DNA of 64,000 nucleotides from Paucibacter sp. KCTC 42545 (GCF_001477625.1 NZ_CP013692.1:3100001-3164000); one strand, 5' to 3'; shown: positions 53,096 to 62,271, counted from the stretch's first letter. Notes: generated from the sequence alone by a model not told the origin. A program made the numbers and translations.

Positions 53096-53848
53096 CTACA
53101 CCCTGATTTCCACATAATTATTCAGTGCACTATGAGCTGTCAGCACGGGCATATTGCGCTTCAATATGTCTTCAATCACTCGCCTTAAGCAATTATCCTG
53201 ATAGGCATCATGCGCCGACTCTTGTGGATGCAGCATAAAAACCAACCAAGCGCCAGTCAACTGAGCCAAATGCACCAACTTCAAGTAATGTTCAAGCCGA
53301 TTCTCGCCCGGCCTAGTGTGAGAGCCAAAGGCAATTCGACGGACTGCATACCGATTAAAACAGCCGACATTCAGCCCTTCCCAAGTCGTAAAGCCCGACC
53401 TGTACACTTTTGCAGCTTCAACTCTTAGCTCGCGGGTATTTGCACCATAGGGATAGACGAGGCAATCTACTGGCACGCCAATCGTATTGCGCAAATTTTC
53501 TTTCGCGCTCACCATGCCTCGATGAACTGAGCCGCTTTTCCGATCCCAGAGCGCTGTATGGCTATCCATATGACTGGCAATTTCATGCCCGCGCTCTGAC
53601 ATATACCTCAATTCGTCGGCCGACAAAAACCCCGCCGCGCCAACCAAATTTGAACAAGGTGCAAATACACCTTTAACTCCAAACTCATCCAAGGGCTTTA
53701 CCCCGTACTCGATATCAGCAGAATAGCCATCATCAAACACAAAGCTAACGGCGGCTCTGCCACCCCATTGGCACCGCTCAAACTCCCGCCTTGGCAAAAG
53801 TCGATCCAAGCTTCGCTCGACCGGATGTTTTAGCCTTTTGACCAGCAT
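53096..53848 (-). CDS. Polysaccharide deacetylase (NodB homology domain) protein
   Basis: 250 aa. ATG at 53848 with a strong GGGAGGGG ribosome site. Motif 1 is FVFDDGY (Asp39-Asp40), motif 2 is GHEIASHMDSH (His93 and His97), and YPYGAN supplies motif 3. C-terminal LVFMLHPQ may give the last catalytic His. No signal peptide is evident. In an EPS operon it would remove acetyl groups from GlcNAc- or ManNAc-type residues, possibly of the repeat unit. Inserted between gmd and fcl, which normally sit together. Confidence 0.85.
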   Translation of the reverse strand: MLVKRLKHPVERSLDRLLPRREFERCQWGGRAAVSFVFDDGYSADIEYGVKPLDEFGVKGVFAPCSNLVGAAGFLSADELRYMSERGHEIASHMDSHTALWDRKSGSVHRGMVSAKENLRNTIGVPVDCLVYPYGANTRELRVEAAKVYRSGFTTWEGLNVGCFNRYAVRRIAFGSHTRPGENRLEHYLKLVHLAQLTGAWLVFMLHPQESAHDAYQDNCLRRVIEDILKRNMPVLTAHSALNNYVEIRV

Positions 53849-53957
53849 ACCCCTCCCTCAGCACAGCCGACTCCCGGTTAGACCTGCCCTCTTATTATTT
53901 TAAGAACGAGGGGGATCATTTTTATTTGGGTGAATCGACGGCAAATCCGTTTAGAAC

Positions 53958-55076
53958 TTATTCGTTGTAGTCGTAAGCCTTGAAGCCGGCCATCTTGACC
54001 AAGCTGTCGCGGCGCGCTGAGGTGTAGTCGGCCTCGACCATTTCGGCCACCAACTCACGCAACGAGGTGGTGGGCACCCAGCCGAGTTTTTCTTTGGCCT
54101 TGGTCGGGTCGCCGAGCAAGGTTTCCACTTCGGTGGGGCGGTAATAGCGCGGATCGACCTTGACGATCACGTCGCCGACCTTACATTTGGCCTTGTCGCC
54201 AGTAACGGCGGCCACGGTGCCAATTTCGTCGGCGCCGTCGCCGGTGAAGGCGATGGTGATGCCCAACTCCAGCGCGGCAAACTCAACAAACTGGCGCACG
54301 CTGTATTGCACGCCGGTGGCGATGACAAAGTCTTCGGCCACTTCTTGCTGCAGCATCATCCATTGCATCAGCACATAGTCGCGGGCATGGCCCCAGTCAC
54401 GCAGTGCGCTCATATTGCCCAGGTACAAGCAGTCTTGCAGACCCAGCGCGATACGTGAGATGGCGCGGGTGATCTTGCGGGTCACGAAGGTCTCGCCGCG
54501 CAGTGGGCTTTCGTGGTTGAACAAGATACCGTTGCAGGCATAGATGCCATAGGCCTCACGGTAGTTCACCGTGATCCAGTACGCATACATCTTGGCCACG
54601 GCGTAAGGGCTGCGTGGGTAGAAGGGCGTGGTTTCCTTCTGGGGAATTTCTTGGACCAAGCCGTACAACTCAGAGGTGGAGGCTTGATAAAAGCGCGTCT
54701 TCTTCTCTAAGCCCAGGATACGGATGGCTTCCAGGATGCGCAGCGTGCCCATGCCGTCCGCATCCGCCGTGTACTCGGGGCTCTCGAAGCTGACGGCCAC
54801 ATGGCTCATGGCACCGAGGTTGTAGATCTCGTCCGGTTGAACCTGCTGGATGATACGGATCAGGTTGGAACTGTCGGTCAAGTCGCCGTAGTGAAGAGTG
54901 AAGTTCTTCTTCTCCACATGCGGATCTTGGTACAGGTGATCGATGCGGTCGGTATTGAAGGATGAGGCACGGCGCTTAATGCCATGCACTTCATAGCCTT
55001 TGGATAGCAGCAGTTCGGCCAGATAGGCGCCGTCTTGTCCAGTAACGCCCGTGATCAATGCGACCTTTTTTGTCAT
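53958..55076 (-). CDS. gmd: GDP-mannose 4,6-dehydratase
   Basis: 372 aa. [65 protein letters not shown] and [20 protein letters not shown] (catalytic Tyr and Lys) are diagnostic. Converts GDP-mannose from ManC to GDP-4-keto-6-deoxymannose, the substrate for Fcl. Codon use is host-like (GC-rich) while the genes on both sides are more A+T-rich. Confidence 0.96.
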   Translation of the reverse strand: MTKKVALITGVTGQDGAYLAELLLSKGYEVHGIKRRASSFNTDRIDHLYQDPHVEKKNFTLHYGDLTDSSNLIRIIQQVQPDEIYNLGAMSHVAVSFESPEYTADADGMGTLRILEAIRILGLEKKTRFYQASTSELYGLVQEIPQKETTPFYPRSPYAVAKMYAYWITVNYREAYGIYACNGILFNHESPLRGETFVTRKITRAISRIALGLQDCLYLGNMSALRDWGHARDYVLMQWMMLQQEVAEDFVIATGVQYSVRQFVEFAALELGITIAFTGDGADEIGTVAAVTGDKAKCKVGDVIVKVDPRYYRPTEVETLLGDPTKAKEKLGWVPTTSLRELVAEMVEADYTSARRDSLVKMAGFKAYDYNE

Positions 55077-55103
55077 AACTACTTCTCGAATCTTTTGGGA
55101 GGA

Positions 55104-55790
55104 CTAAATACTGACCTTGCCGATAACACGCTCACGCTGCTCGGGCGGCATTGCAGCCATCAGTTGGTTAATAAAATCCGTGTGGACGGGAATGGCCTTA
55201 TCCATATCCGGGTTGATTGAGGAAACACGAATCAACATCCCCTCTGGAATCTGACGCTTCAGTCCGAAGCGGATACTGATCAAACGCCGCTGAGTGTTAG
55301 ACGTCGTGGCTTGATCGCCCATCAGTACCCAGTAAGTAACGGGCTCCATTCGCGCGCCCATTGTCATCATCAAATGTCGCACCGGTATGACAATGCCCGG
55401 CGCCGCCTGTAGTGTTGCATCTCGACTGGCCTCCAACTTGAAACCCTGCGACACATAGCAAACATCAGGAACATGCACTGTCAACCCATCGGATTGATCG
55501 CCACCATAAGCGACGGACAACATGATGCGCAAGCCACGACTGTTGACGTAGGTTCGAGCCAAAGTTTGGTTATAGATTTTGTCAAGCATCGCCTGTTGAT
55601 CCGGCGGAGGCAAGATCACAGGCATGCTTTCATCTACAACCCAGTCCCCGAACGCCCTAGGGAACACGGCTTCGAGCTTGAAACCCTTGAAAGAGTCAGA
55701 AACTTTAATAGTCGGACGGGCCCACTCCGCCAAAGCAGCGGAACCCATCATGGCAACCATCACCATCAACGCTGTTCGACGCGAATTCAC
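55104..55790 (-). CDS. epsI: EpsI-family exosortase-associated protein
   Basis: 228 aa. An N-terminal membrane/signal segment (MVMVAMMGSAALAEW) precedes an EpsI domain with FGDWVVDES, LARTYVNSRGLRIMLSVAYG, and VHVPDVCYVSQGFKLE, the last being the most characteristic block (HxPxxCY). EpsI domains always accompany exosortases, either fused or adjacent; the exact role is not known. The start overlaps the xrtB stop by 4 bp. Confidence 0.9.
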   Translation of the reverse strand: MNSRRTALMVMVAMMGSAALAEWARPTIKVSDSFKGFKLEAVFPRAFGDWVVDESMPVILPPPDQQAMLDKIYNQTLARTYVNSRGLRIMLSVAYGGDQSDGLTVHVPDVCYVSQGFKLEASRDATLQAAPGIVIPVRHLMMTMGARMEPVTYWVLMGDQATTSNTQRRLISIRFGLKRQIPEGMLIRVSSINPDMDKAIPVHTDFINQLMAAMPPEQRERVIGKVSI

Positions 55791-56665
55791 TTGCGAACCG
55801 CCTTTACTAACCGAGCAATAACTTGCATGCCATGATCAACAAACAAAATCAACGCCAAGGCTACGATAAATAAAACCATCCCCGCGAAACCATGCACAAA
55901 CCCTTGCCCGGCCTCGTCGCCAAAATGGTAGGTCACCAACACGAGAATCATTACTCGAATGATATTGGCAACAAATGAAATCGGCACAATCAGAATCGCG
56001 AGCGCAATATTTCTGGCCGCTGATTTGTAGTTCATCAGATTCATGTACAGCATGCCCAAAGCCTCAAGAGTGAACATTGAGTTCAGGCCAGCACACGCGT
56101 CGGCAACCAATAATTGATACGGTCCAACCGTTAAGATGACGCCGCTACGCCCTATGGGATAGCCAAGGTTATAGAGTATGGAACTTGCAACCGCCGACAC
56201 TGCGCTTTTCAATGGTGTCGTAATCGCGATCACCAGAGTTGCCGGCAAGGGCACCATGAAGATTAGGAAAAATATCGGAAACCAGCACAGTCGCAATGCC
56301 TCTGGCCCTTTAAACAACAAGATAAGTCCGATCAAAATGGGGATCAACGCCCCCACTTCGAACATCAAAATTGCTTGCGATCTGCCCAAAACGTAAAGTA
56401 CGAAGCCAAAAGCAAACATACCTATGCCCCAAGCCAAATTCGGCCGGGGGATAATGTCAACTAGGGCCTGCCGCTTGCCATACAAAAGCCAAAGCGCTAC
56501 GGCAAATATAATCGGGCCATGACCCTGCTCATCTTTCACCCAAACCGTACCCGCTAGTGTCAAAGCCGTGGGGCCGAACATGGCCACAAAACCGAAAAGC
56601 AATAACAGGATCACCGGCAGATCGAATTTAAGCGGCGGCGTAACGGAAGAGAGTGAGGTTGACAT
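55787..56665 (-). CDS. xrtB: Exosortase B
   Basis: 292 aa, about 8 membrane helices. The transpeptidase-like triad is visible: Cys191 in VADACAGLNSM, Arg237 in SFVANIIRVMILV and His258 in FVHGFAGM. Exosortases process or anchor PEP-CTERM proteins. The B type is defined by neighbourhood with EpsD-E-F-G-I-L EPS genes, exactly as here. No protein in the window ends in a PEP-CTERM signal. Confidence 0.92.
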   Translation of the reverse strand: MSTSLSSVTPPLKFDLPVILLLLFGFVAMFGPTALTLAGTVWVKDEQGHGPIIFAVALWLLYGKRQALVDIIPRPNLAWGIGMFAFGFVLYVLGRSQAILMFEVGALIPILIGLILLFKGPEALRLCWFPIFFLIFMVPLPATLVIAITTPLKSAVSAVASSILYNLGYPIGRSGVILTVGPYQLLVADACAGLNSMFTLEALGMLYMNLMNYKSAARNIALAILIVPISFVANIIRVMILVLVTYHFGDEAGQGFVHGFAGMVLFIVALALILFVDHGMQVIARLVKAVRK

Positions 56666-56696
56666 GGAATTAGCTCGGATGCCTTTGAATCGCAGA

Positions 56697-57617
56697 TCAA
56701 TACTCGTTCATAACCGCACCGAGAATATTTACCGAGCTACCTGCCAAGCTGGCGATCAAATCTTGCAAAGATTCATATTTACAAGTATTTTTTCGCGCAA
56801 TAACAATAGCCGACCCACATTTCGCGGCAACAACACATGCGTCCGCACCGTTACTCGCAGCCGCCGTATCGACGATCACATTGTCGAATTTAGAGCAGAG
56901 CTCTCGCATCAGCAACGCATAAGCGGGTCGCTCAATCAATTCGAGTGGGTTTGGCGGAATCGAGCCACCCGGCAATACAAACAAACCAGCTACGCCCTCG
57001 ACAGCCTGAATAACTTGAGCTTCAGCACGGCCAGACAGAACATTCGACAAACCCGCTGCGTTGGATACGCAAAAAACTTCATGCTGACGGGGCGAACGCA
57101 AATCAGCATCGACAAGCAATGTCCTCCCACCCAGTTGGGCAAGTGATACCGCCAAATTAGCTGCGAAATAGGTTTTTCCATCGCCATGCTCAGGGCTGAT
57201 GATGGCTACGGCACTGCAAGTCTGATCCTGAGTTGCGCCATGTAGTCGCATGGTCACTTGGCTTCGAGCAGCTCGAATCGCTTCTGCTTGAACAGAGAAA
57301 GGCTGATTGAGCGTGACCAGTTCGGGACTCGAAAGCTTTCGCTCAGCACTTGCCATTGGGTAATGGAACTGCTTGGCCAAGGCACTTAATACATCGTCTT
57401 CACTGGCTAGGCCTAAAGCGACCGCAGCCTCACCAAACCGTACGCCCTTTTCTCGTTGATAGGCTAGAACCTTTTCAACTTCTGCCGCACTGAGGCTGCG
57501 CGCGTCACGAATGATGTCGCCAATGGTGCGCCCTTGCGAGGCCTGCGACACTTCCTCCTGAATCTTTTCAGTATTCACGGTTTGAGCCTTATCTGAAAAC
57601 ACTGTACTCATGCTCAT
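56697..57617 (-). CDS. epsG: EpsG-type polysaccharide biosynthesis kinase (BY-kinase-like)
   Basis: 306 aa. N-terminal part (about 30-90) resembles a small helical GspE-N-like domain. The ATPase domain has Walker A SPEHGDGKTYFAANLAVSLA (Gly-Lys-Thr at 147-149) and Walker A' TLLVDADLRSP (Asp170, Asp172). Unlike Wzc-type tyrosine kinases, the C-terminus has no Tyr cluster, only a final Tyr. It should pair with EpsF to regulate chain length. Its first codons overlap the epsF stop by 4 bp. Confidence 0.88.
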   Translation of the reverse strand: MSMSTVFSDKAQTVNTEKIQEEVSQASQGRTIGDIIRDARSLSAAEVEKVLAYQREKGVRFGEAAVALGLASEDDVLSALAKQFHYPMASAERKLSSPELVTLNQPFSVQAEAIRAARSQVTMRLHGATQDQTCSAVAIISPEHGDGKTYFAANLAVSLAQLGGRTLLVDADLRSPRQHEVFCVSNAAGLSNVLSGRAEAQVIQAVEGVAGLFVLPGGSIPPNPLELIERPAYALLMRELCSKFDNVIVDTAAASNGADACVVAAKCGSAIVIARKNTCKYESLQDLIASLAGSSVNILGAVMNEY

Positions 57618-59047
57618 GCAACCCGGTTGTTGCTAGGAACTGTCCCCAGCAACCTTCTCTGAGCCAAATTAGCCGCCGAAACCCGGCCAAACAAGCGCTT
57701 GGCTGTTGGGGCCTGCAAGACACCGATGATCGGCAAGCCAACGGCTTGAACGACATCATCAGCCGTGCGAATACGGCGATTGAACAATTCAAGCATCAAT
57801 GCCACCCCCACACCCAGCAAGGTACCAACAAAAACGGAAAGGGCCATGTTCAGCACCAAACGGGGTGAGCTGGGTTGCATAGGGGGTACAGCTTGCGTCA
57901 AGACGGCAGCGCTGCTCTGATTCGCCTGGCTTTCCAGCGACACCTGATTCAAACGCTGTTGGATTTGGTCATAAATACGCTGGGTATTCTCAACATCGCG
58001 CAGCAGCACGGATCCCTCATCGCGTACAGCCTTCATCTGCAACACTTTGGTGCGCTGCAAATCCAATGAATTCTTCAATTCCGCAACACGCTGCTGATTG
58101 ATCGAGTTAGCCAAACTGATGCTGCTCCCAACCTTGGCCGTTTCCTCGGCAATGCGCCTATTCAATTCAGCCATATTGGCTTTAAGCTCAACTACTTGAG
58201 GATGATTGGATCCCAGCTTCGAATTAAGTTCTTCCAGGCGGGACTCCATCCGGGCTTGATCAGCTTTTAGACCTGCAATCAGCTGATTACCAAGCACCTC
58301 CTGCATGCGCTCGCCCCCTGCCCCTTTAGAGGCGGACTGACGACTACCAGAGTCACTCGCCAATGCCTGCAAGCCGACCAACTGGGTGGAAAGCTCGTTG
58401 AGGCGAGTGTTTTCCACATCAAGTCGCTCATCAGAAGCAATAATCCCTTTCTCTCGCTGATAGTCAGAGAGACGAGATTGCGCTTTTTCTACTGCTTCCC
58501 GAGCCTCTTTTGCCCGATTTTCAAAAAACCCAACATATTGCTTTGCTGGATCGACTTTCAGTTCGAGGGTTGTCTCTAGATATGCCTGAACAAAAGCATT
58601 TGCCAAACCAGCTGCAAACCTAGGATCAGCCGCTTTGTACCCAACCGTAATGACATTTGATTCACGTGAGGGCCTGACATCGAGTCCTTTTTGGAAACTC
58701 TCTCCTAACCATTGCTCAATGGAACCCTCACCTTTTGTGTCGTCTTTCCATTGCTCGCGAACTTCTGGATTCTCGGCCAACTTGAGGTTCCGAACCACTT
58801 TATAAGCGACGCGATCACTAGTGATAACATCAATTTGAGTCGCAATCAAACTAGGATTTGGACCGCCCGAGAACATCATGGCGCTCAACGGATCCGGCTT
58901 CACTTCCACAACTACAGAAGCAGTAGCCAAGTACTTTTTAGGCCAGAGCAAGCTTGCAAAAAGTGTTAATGCGACTACGCCGACGAAAATCGATATAGAG
59001 ATTTTCCACCGTGCCAGGCAAATAGATAAAAATTGTGCGAATGACAT
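57614..59047 (-). CDS. epsF: EpsF-type chain length determinant protein (Wzz/PCP)
   Basis: 477 aa. Two tandem ATG codons exist (59050 and 59047); GAGG lies 3 bp before the first and 6 bp before the second, favouring the second. N-terminal membrane helix (ISIFVGVVALTLFASLLW), Wzz periplasmic domain, long coiled coil (about 175-370) and C-terminal helix (LVLNMALSVFVGTLLGVGVA). A polysaccharide co-polymerase that sets polymer length with EpsG, Wzy and EpsE. Base use is lower in GC than epsE just upstream. Confidence 0.92.
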   Translation of the reverse strand: MSFAQFLSICLARWKISISIFVGVVALTLFASLLWPKKYLATASVVVEVKPDPLSAMMFSGGPNPSLIATQIDVITSDRVAYKVVRNLKLAENPEVREQWKDDTKGEGSIEQWLGESFQKGLDVRPSRESNVITVGYKAADPRFAAGLANAFVQAYLETTLELKVDPAKQYVGFFENRAKEAREAVEKAQSRLSDYQREKGIIASDERLDVENTRLNELSTQLVGLQALASDSGSRQSASKGAGGERMQEVLGNQLIAGLKADQARMESRLEELNSKLGSNHPQVVELKANMAELNRRIAEETAKVGSSISLANSINQQRVAELKNSLDLQRTKVLQMKAVRDEGSVLLRDVENTQRIYDQIQQRLNQVSLESQANQSSAAVLTQAVPPMQPSSPRLVLNMALSVFVGTLLGVGVALMLELFNRRIRTADDVVQAVGLPIIGVLQAPTAKRLFGRVSAANLAQRRLLGTVPSNNRVA

Positions 59048-59060
59048 CATTTACCTCGGA

Positions 59061-59936
59061 TCAGAACAAACTCTCTTTGACATAAACCACATCGCCATCC
59101 TTCAGCAACGCGTCCATCGGCAACTGCAGGCTTTCGACGGAGCCGTCGGCGCTCTTGCGGTTGATGCGGATGCCTTTTTCGGTGCCGCGTTGGGTGATGC
59201 CGCCGCCGGTGGCAAGGGTTTGCATCACGGTCATGCCGCGCTCCAGGCGCATGGGGCCGGGGCGCTGCACTTCGCCGTAGATGTAGACCATGGGGGCGCG
59301 GTCGACCCAGACGGCGTCGCCGTTGAGGATGAAGATGTCTTGCGCGGAACCACCACGGGCGAAGATGGACGGCAGATCGACTTCGACCCGGTAGTCTTGG
59401 CCATTGCGCTTGCCGGTCAGCACCACGATTTCAGCGCCGGTGGGCGCCACGCCGCCGGCGTTAGCGATCAGATCGGTCAGGCGCATATCGGCCGTTTCAA
59501 TCGGATAGCGGCCCGGGCGATTGACCTGGCCCAGCACGCTGGCCTGGTTGCCCTTGACCTGCAGCACGACGATGGTGGTTTGCGGGTTCTTGACGAAGTT
59601 GCCGTTCTTCAGGCCGGCGGAGATGAGGTTCTCCGCCTGCGTGACGCTCAGGCCGCCCAGCTTGATATTGCCCAGCAGGGGATAGGAGACCAGACCGTTT
59701 TCCGACACCCGGGTTTCCAGAGTCAGATCGGGGTTCTGATAGACCGAGATGCGCATCACGTCGCCGGAGCCTAGACGGTACTCGGCGCTGGCGGTGGCCG
59801 AGGCTGCGCTTTGCGCGGCGGCGAGGTTGCCCACGCCGGTCAGAGTGAACAGGCCCAATGCCAGGCTGAGGCCCAGGCCGAGTTTGCTAAGTTTGGCTTG
59901 CATGCTGCGCGTCTTCATCGGTCTGTTCATCCTCAT
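59061..59936 (-). CDS. epsE: EpsE-type polysaccharide export protein (Wza family)
   Basis: 291 aa. A signal peptide lies within the first 42 residues (LGLGLSLALGLFTLTGVGNL, then AAAQ). Poly_export domain (YRLGSGDVMRISVYQNPDLT) and SLBB domains (SVLGQVNRPGRYPIETADMR and VYIYGEVQRPGPMRLERGMT) follow. Forms the outer-membrane export channel for the EPS. No lipobox Cys is present, unlike E. coli Wza. Starts at 59936; Met3 or Met7 are alternatives because the ribosome site is weak. High-GC, host-like codons. Confidence 0.92.
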   Translation of the reverse strand: MRMNRPMKTRSMQAKLSKLGLGLSLALGLFTLTGVGNLAAAQSAASATASAEYRLGSGDVMRISVYQNPDLTLETRVSENGLVSYPLLGNIKLGGLSVTQAENLISAGLKNGNFVKNPQTTIVVLQVKGNQASVLGQVNRPGRYPIETADMRLTDLIANAGGVAPTGAEIVVLTGKRNGQDYRVEVDLPSIFARGGSAQDIFILNGDAVWVDRAPMVYIYGEVQRPGPMRLERGMTVMQTLATGGGITQRGTEKGIRINRKSADGSVESLQLPMDALLKDGDVVYVKESLF

Positions 59937-59938
59937 GA

Positions 59939-60955
59939 TTACTTCAGGCCCATGCCCTTGGAGATGTCGGCCGCGTTCAGGCCGCCAGAGGCGGGTGTTG
60001 CGGCAGGCGCCGGTGCGGGGGCTGGCGCGGCCACTGCGGCGGCCGAGGCGGCGCCGGCGGCTTCAGGCGCCTTCTCAGCGAACTTGCCCACGTATTCGAC
60101 CTTGGCGGCGTCACGCAAGGCCTTGATGTCCTTCTGCACCACTTCACCCTTGCGCTGATTGCTCAGGAAGGCTTCGATGGCGGGGCGGGCTTGTTCTTCG
60201 CTGACCGCTTGTGGGCGCGAACCAACCAGGAACAGCACGGTCAGGCCGGTGGGCGTTTGGCTGATGGCAGAGTCGCCGTCCTTCATGCGGGCAATGGCGT
60301 CCAAGCCGGCCAGGGGCAATTGCTCGGCGGCGCGCACGGCTTGGTTGCCGGTGAAGCGGAAGTCATTGGCCTTCAGGAACTCGGCGAACTCGTTCTTGTT
60401 CTTGGCGGCCTGCAGCTTGTCGCGAATCTGCGCGAACTGCTCGGGCTTGGCTTCGATGGCTACTTCCTGCAGGCTGTAGATGCGGCGTTCCTTGAACAGG
60501 GCGGGCTTCTCGTTGTAGTACTTGGCGATCTCTTCGTTGGTGGGCTTGGAGATGGACTCGCCGATGCGCTCCACATAGGCGCGCGAGATGATTTCGCGCT
60601 TGGCGGCTTCAATCTGCTGCACCACGCGAGGGTCGCGGTCGAGCTTGAGCTCTTGCGCCTTCTGGACGGCCAGTTCTTGGTCGATCAAACGCTCCAGCAC
60701 TTGCTTGCTGGCGGCTTCGGCCTGCTCGGGCTTAAGGCCTTGCTGGCGTTGCAGCACGAAGTTGATTTGATGAACGGTGATCTCTTCCTTGTTCACCTTG
60801 GCAGCGGTTTGCGAGGCTTTCTCGCTCTTCTTGCTGTCGCCACAGCCGGTGAGGGTCAGTGCCACCACAGCGGCCGCTACGGCCGCGACGCGAAGGTGGT
60901 TAGCAAAAGCACGTTGAACCAAGGAATTCTTTTTGTCGTCGTTCATCAGATACAT
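59939..60955 (-). CDS. epsD: EpsD-type peptidyl-prolyl isomerase lipoprotein
   Basis: 338 aa from the ATG at 60955, with GAGAAAG 7 bp upstream. Lipobox LTLTGC gives lipidation at Cys38. A SurA/PpiC-like chaperone region (LERLIDQELAVQKAQELKLD) and a parvulin-type domain (about 155-265, ERRIYSLQEVAIEAKPEQF) follow. The C-terminus is an Ala/Pro-rich tail (APAPAPAPAATPA). EpsD proteins are standard in exosortase-B EPS operons and probably help fold outer-membrane parts such as EpsE and EpsL. First gene of the long minus-strand unit. Confidence 0.9.
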   Translation of the reverse strand: MYLMNDDKKNSLVQRAFANHLRVAAVAAAVVALTLTGCGDSKKSEKASQTAAKVNKEEITVHQINFVLQRQQGLKPEQAEAASKQVLERLIDQELAVQKAQELKLDRDPRVVQQIEAAKREIISRAYVERIGESISKPTNEEIAKYYNEKPALFKERRIYSLQEVAIEAKPEQFAQIRDKLQAAKNKNEFAEFLKANDFRFTGNQAVRAAEQLPLAGLDAIARMKDGDSAISQTPTGLTVLFLVGSRPQAVSEEQARPAIEAFLSNQRKGEVVQKDIKALRDAAKVEYVGKFAEKAPEAAGAASAAAVAAPAPAPAPAATPASGGLNAADISKGMGLK

Positions 60956-61119
60956 GGCAACTTTCTCTTTTCTCCGCGATGCGCCCTTTGGGCGCGATAA
61001 CCGATGCTGCCCTGCAGCAAACGGCCCGGTGATATCAGGACGAACGAGTGTAGCTTTGGAAAGTGACAATTCGCCCCGGGGCTGGGCCTTCGAACAGGGG
61101 GCGAACCCGAACAGCCGAA

Positions 61120-61136
61120 TGCAACAAAACGTGCCA
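61120..61136 (-). promoter_or_regulatory. Sigma-54 (-24/-12)-like element upstream of epsD
   Basis: The minus strand reads TGGCACGTTTTGTTGCA. Both half-elements equal the consensus (TGGCACG and TTGCA), but five bases separate them instead of four, so GG and GC are 11 bp apart rather than 10. It lies about 165 bp before the epsD ATG. A second candidate 28 bp upstream (GGGAATGCCCTTGC, GG-N10-GC at 61164-61151) has correct spacing but a poor -24 box. Exosortase/EPS genes in related Burkholderiales are known to depend on RpoN. Confidence 0.45.
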
Positions 61137-61364
61137 ATAGAAGCCGCAGGGCAAGGGCATTCCCGAGGCTGGCGATTAAGTCAAATTCATGACCAAAAGC
61201 CGTTTGGATTTATGACATCGGCGGGCCATCTCAGGCCCATGACGATCGGCAGGTCAGAGCGGCAAACTGCGCCGCGCCAACCAGCGCCAGCACGGGGAGC
61301 TTTGGCCTTGCCTTGATTTGCCAGAGCCTGTGCATATTGATGGGCTGGGCGTCGCCAAGCCCTA

Positions 61365-61391
61365 GCCGATTTGGCAAAAAGACCAATCGGC
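61365..61391. repeat. Imperfect inverted repeat upstream of the eps unit
   Basis: GCCGA-T-TTGG (61365-61374) faces CCAATCGGC (61383-61391): nine paired bases, one bulged T, 8-nt A-rich centre. It is 230-270 bp upstream of the sigma-54-like element, a distance compatible with an enhancer site for a sigma-54 activator. That role is inference. Confidence 0.4.
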
Positions 61392-61539
61392 GCCCGAACG
61401 CTCCCGCGTCTGGCACGCCAAGCGCCTCAGAGATAAGGCTCGGTCTTTAGCTCCCGCTGGGGCGGCGGGATTTGAGAATTGACGGGATCAGCCCCTGTCA
61501 GGCGCCGCAGCGGTGAGCCAGCAGCGGCTCAGGCCCGAT

Positions 61540-62271
61540 TCAGCACTTGATACCGGCATGCAGGGCAACAACGCCCGCGCTCAGGTTGTGCACATCCACA
61601 TGGCCGAAGCCGGCGGTTTTCATCATGGCCTTGAGTTCTTGCTGGCCGGGATGCATGCGAATGGACTCGGCCAGGTAGCGGTAGCTTTCTGCGTCACCCG
61701 CAATCATTTGACCCAGGCGGGGCAAGATCTTGAAGGAATACCAGTCGTAAGGCTTTTGCAGCGGCTCCGCCACCTTGGAGAACTCCAGCACCAGCAGCCG
61801 GCCACCGGGCTTGAGCACCCGGCACATCTCGGCCAGCGCCTGGTCTTTGTGGGTCATATTGCGCAGGCCGAAGGCCACGCTGACGAGGTCGAAGCTGGCG
61901 TTCTTGAAGGGCAGTTTCTCGGCGTCGCACAAGCCGGTGGGCAGGATCAAGCCTTCGTCCAGCAAGCGGTTGCGGCCTTGGCGCAGCATGGCCTCGTTGA
62001 TGTCGGTGTGCACCACCATGCCGGTGTCGCCCACCTTGCGGGCGAAAGCGCGGGACAAATCGCCCGTGCCGCCGGCAATGTCCAGCACGCGGTCACCGGC
62101 CTTCAAATTAGCCACCGCCACCGTGTACGCCTTCCAGGCACGGTGCATGCCCATGGACATGAGGTCGTTCATGACGTCGTAGCGCGAGGCCACGGAATCG
62201 AACACGCCGCGCACGCGGCTGGCCTTTTCACGCTCGTCAACGGTCTGGTAGCCGAAATGGGTGCTGCTCAT
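61540..62271 (-). CDS. ubiE: Demethylmenaquinone/ubiquinone C-methyltransferase UbiE
   Basis: 243 aa from the ATG at 62271 ([20 protein letters not shown]). SAM-binding [46 protein letters not shown] and [10 protein letters not shown] are family signatures, with [18 protein letters not shown] near the end. Performs the C-methylation in ubiquinone synthesis. In E. coli it is followed by ubiJ and ubiB; here those genes lie on the same strand beyond the EPS locus. Confidence 0.96.
   Translation of the reverse strand: MSSTHFGYQTVDEREKASRVRGVFDSVASRYDVMNDLMSMGMHRAWKAYTVAVANLKAGDRVLDIAGGTGDLSRAFARKVGDTGMVVHTDINEAMLRQGRNRLLDEGLILPTGLCDAEKLPFKNASFDLVSVAFGLRNMTHKDQALAEMCRVLKPGGRLLVLEFSKVAEPLQKPYDWYSFKILPRLGQMIAGDAESYRYLAESIRMHPGQQELKAMMKTAGFGHVDVHNLSAGVVALHAGIKC

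Larger units (their letters stand above)
60956..61539 (-). promoter_or_regulatory. 584-bp upstream region of the eps minus-strand unit
   Basis: No supportable gene on either strand. It contains a sigma-54-like element (61120-61136), a second weaker one (61151-61164) and an inverted repeat (61365-61391), all described separately. TGAGCC (61514-61519) and GGCTCA (61526-61531) form a small stem just beyond the ubiE stop, a weak candidate for the end of the ubiE transcript. Confidence 0.5.

Noticed and set aside
61370..61440. TGGCACGCCAAGCGCC (about 61410) as a plus-strand sigma-54 promoter
   Set aside because: It points away from epsD and towards the 3' end of ubiE, where no plus-strand gene follows, and the -12 box is poor.
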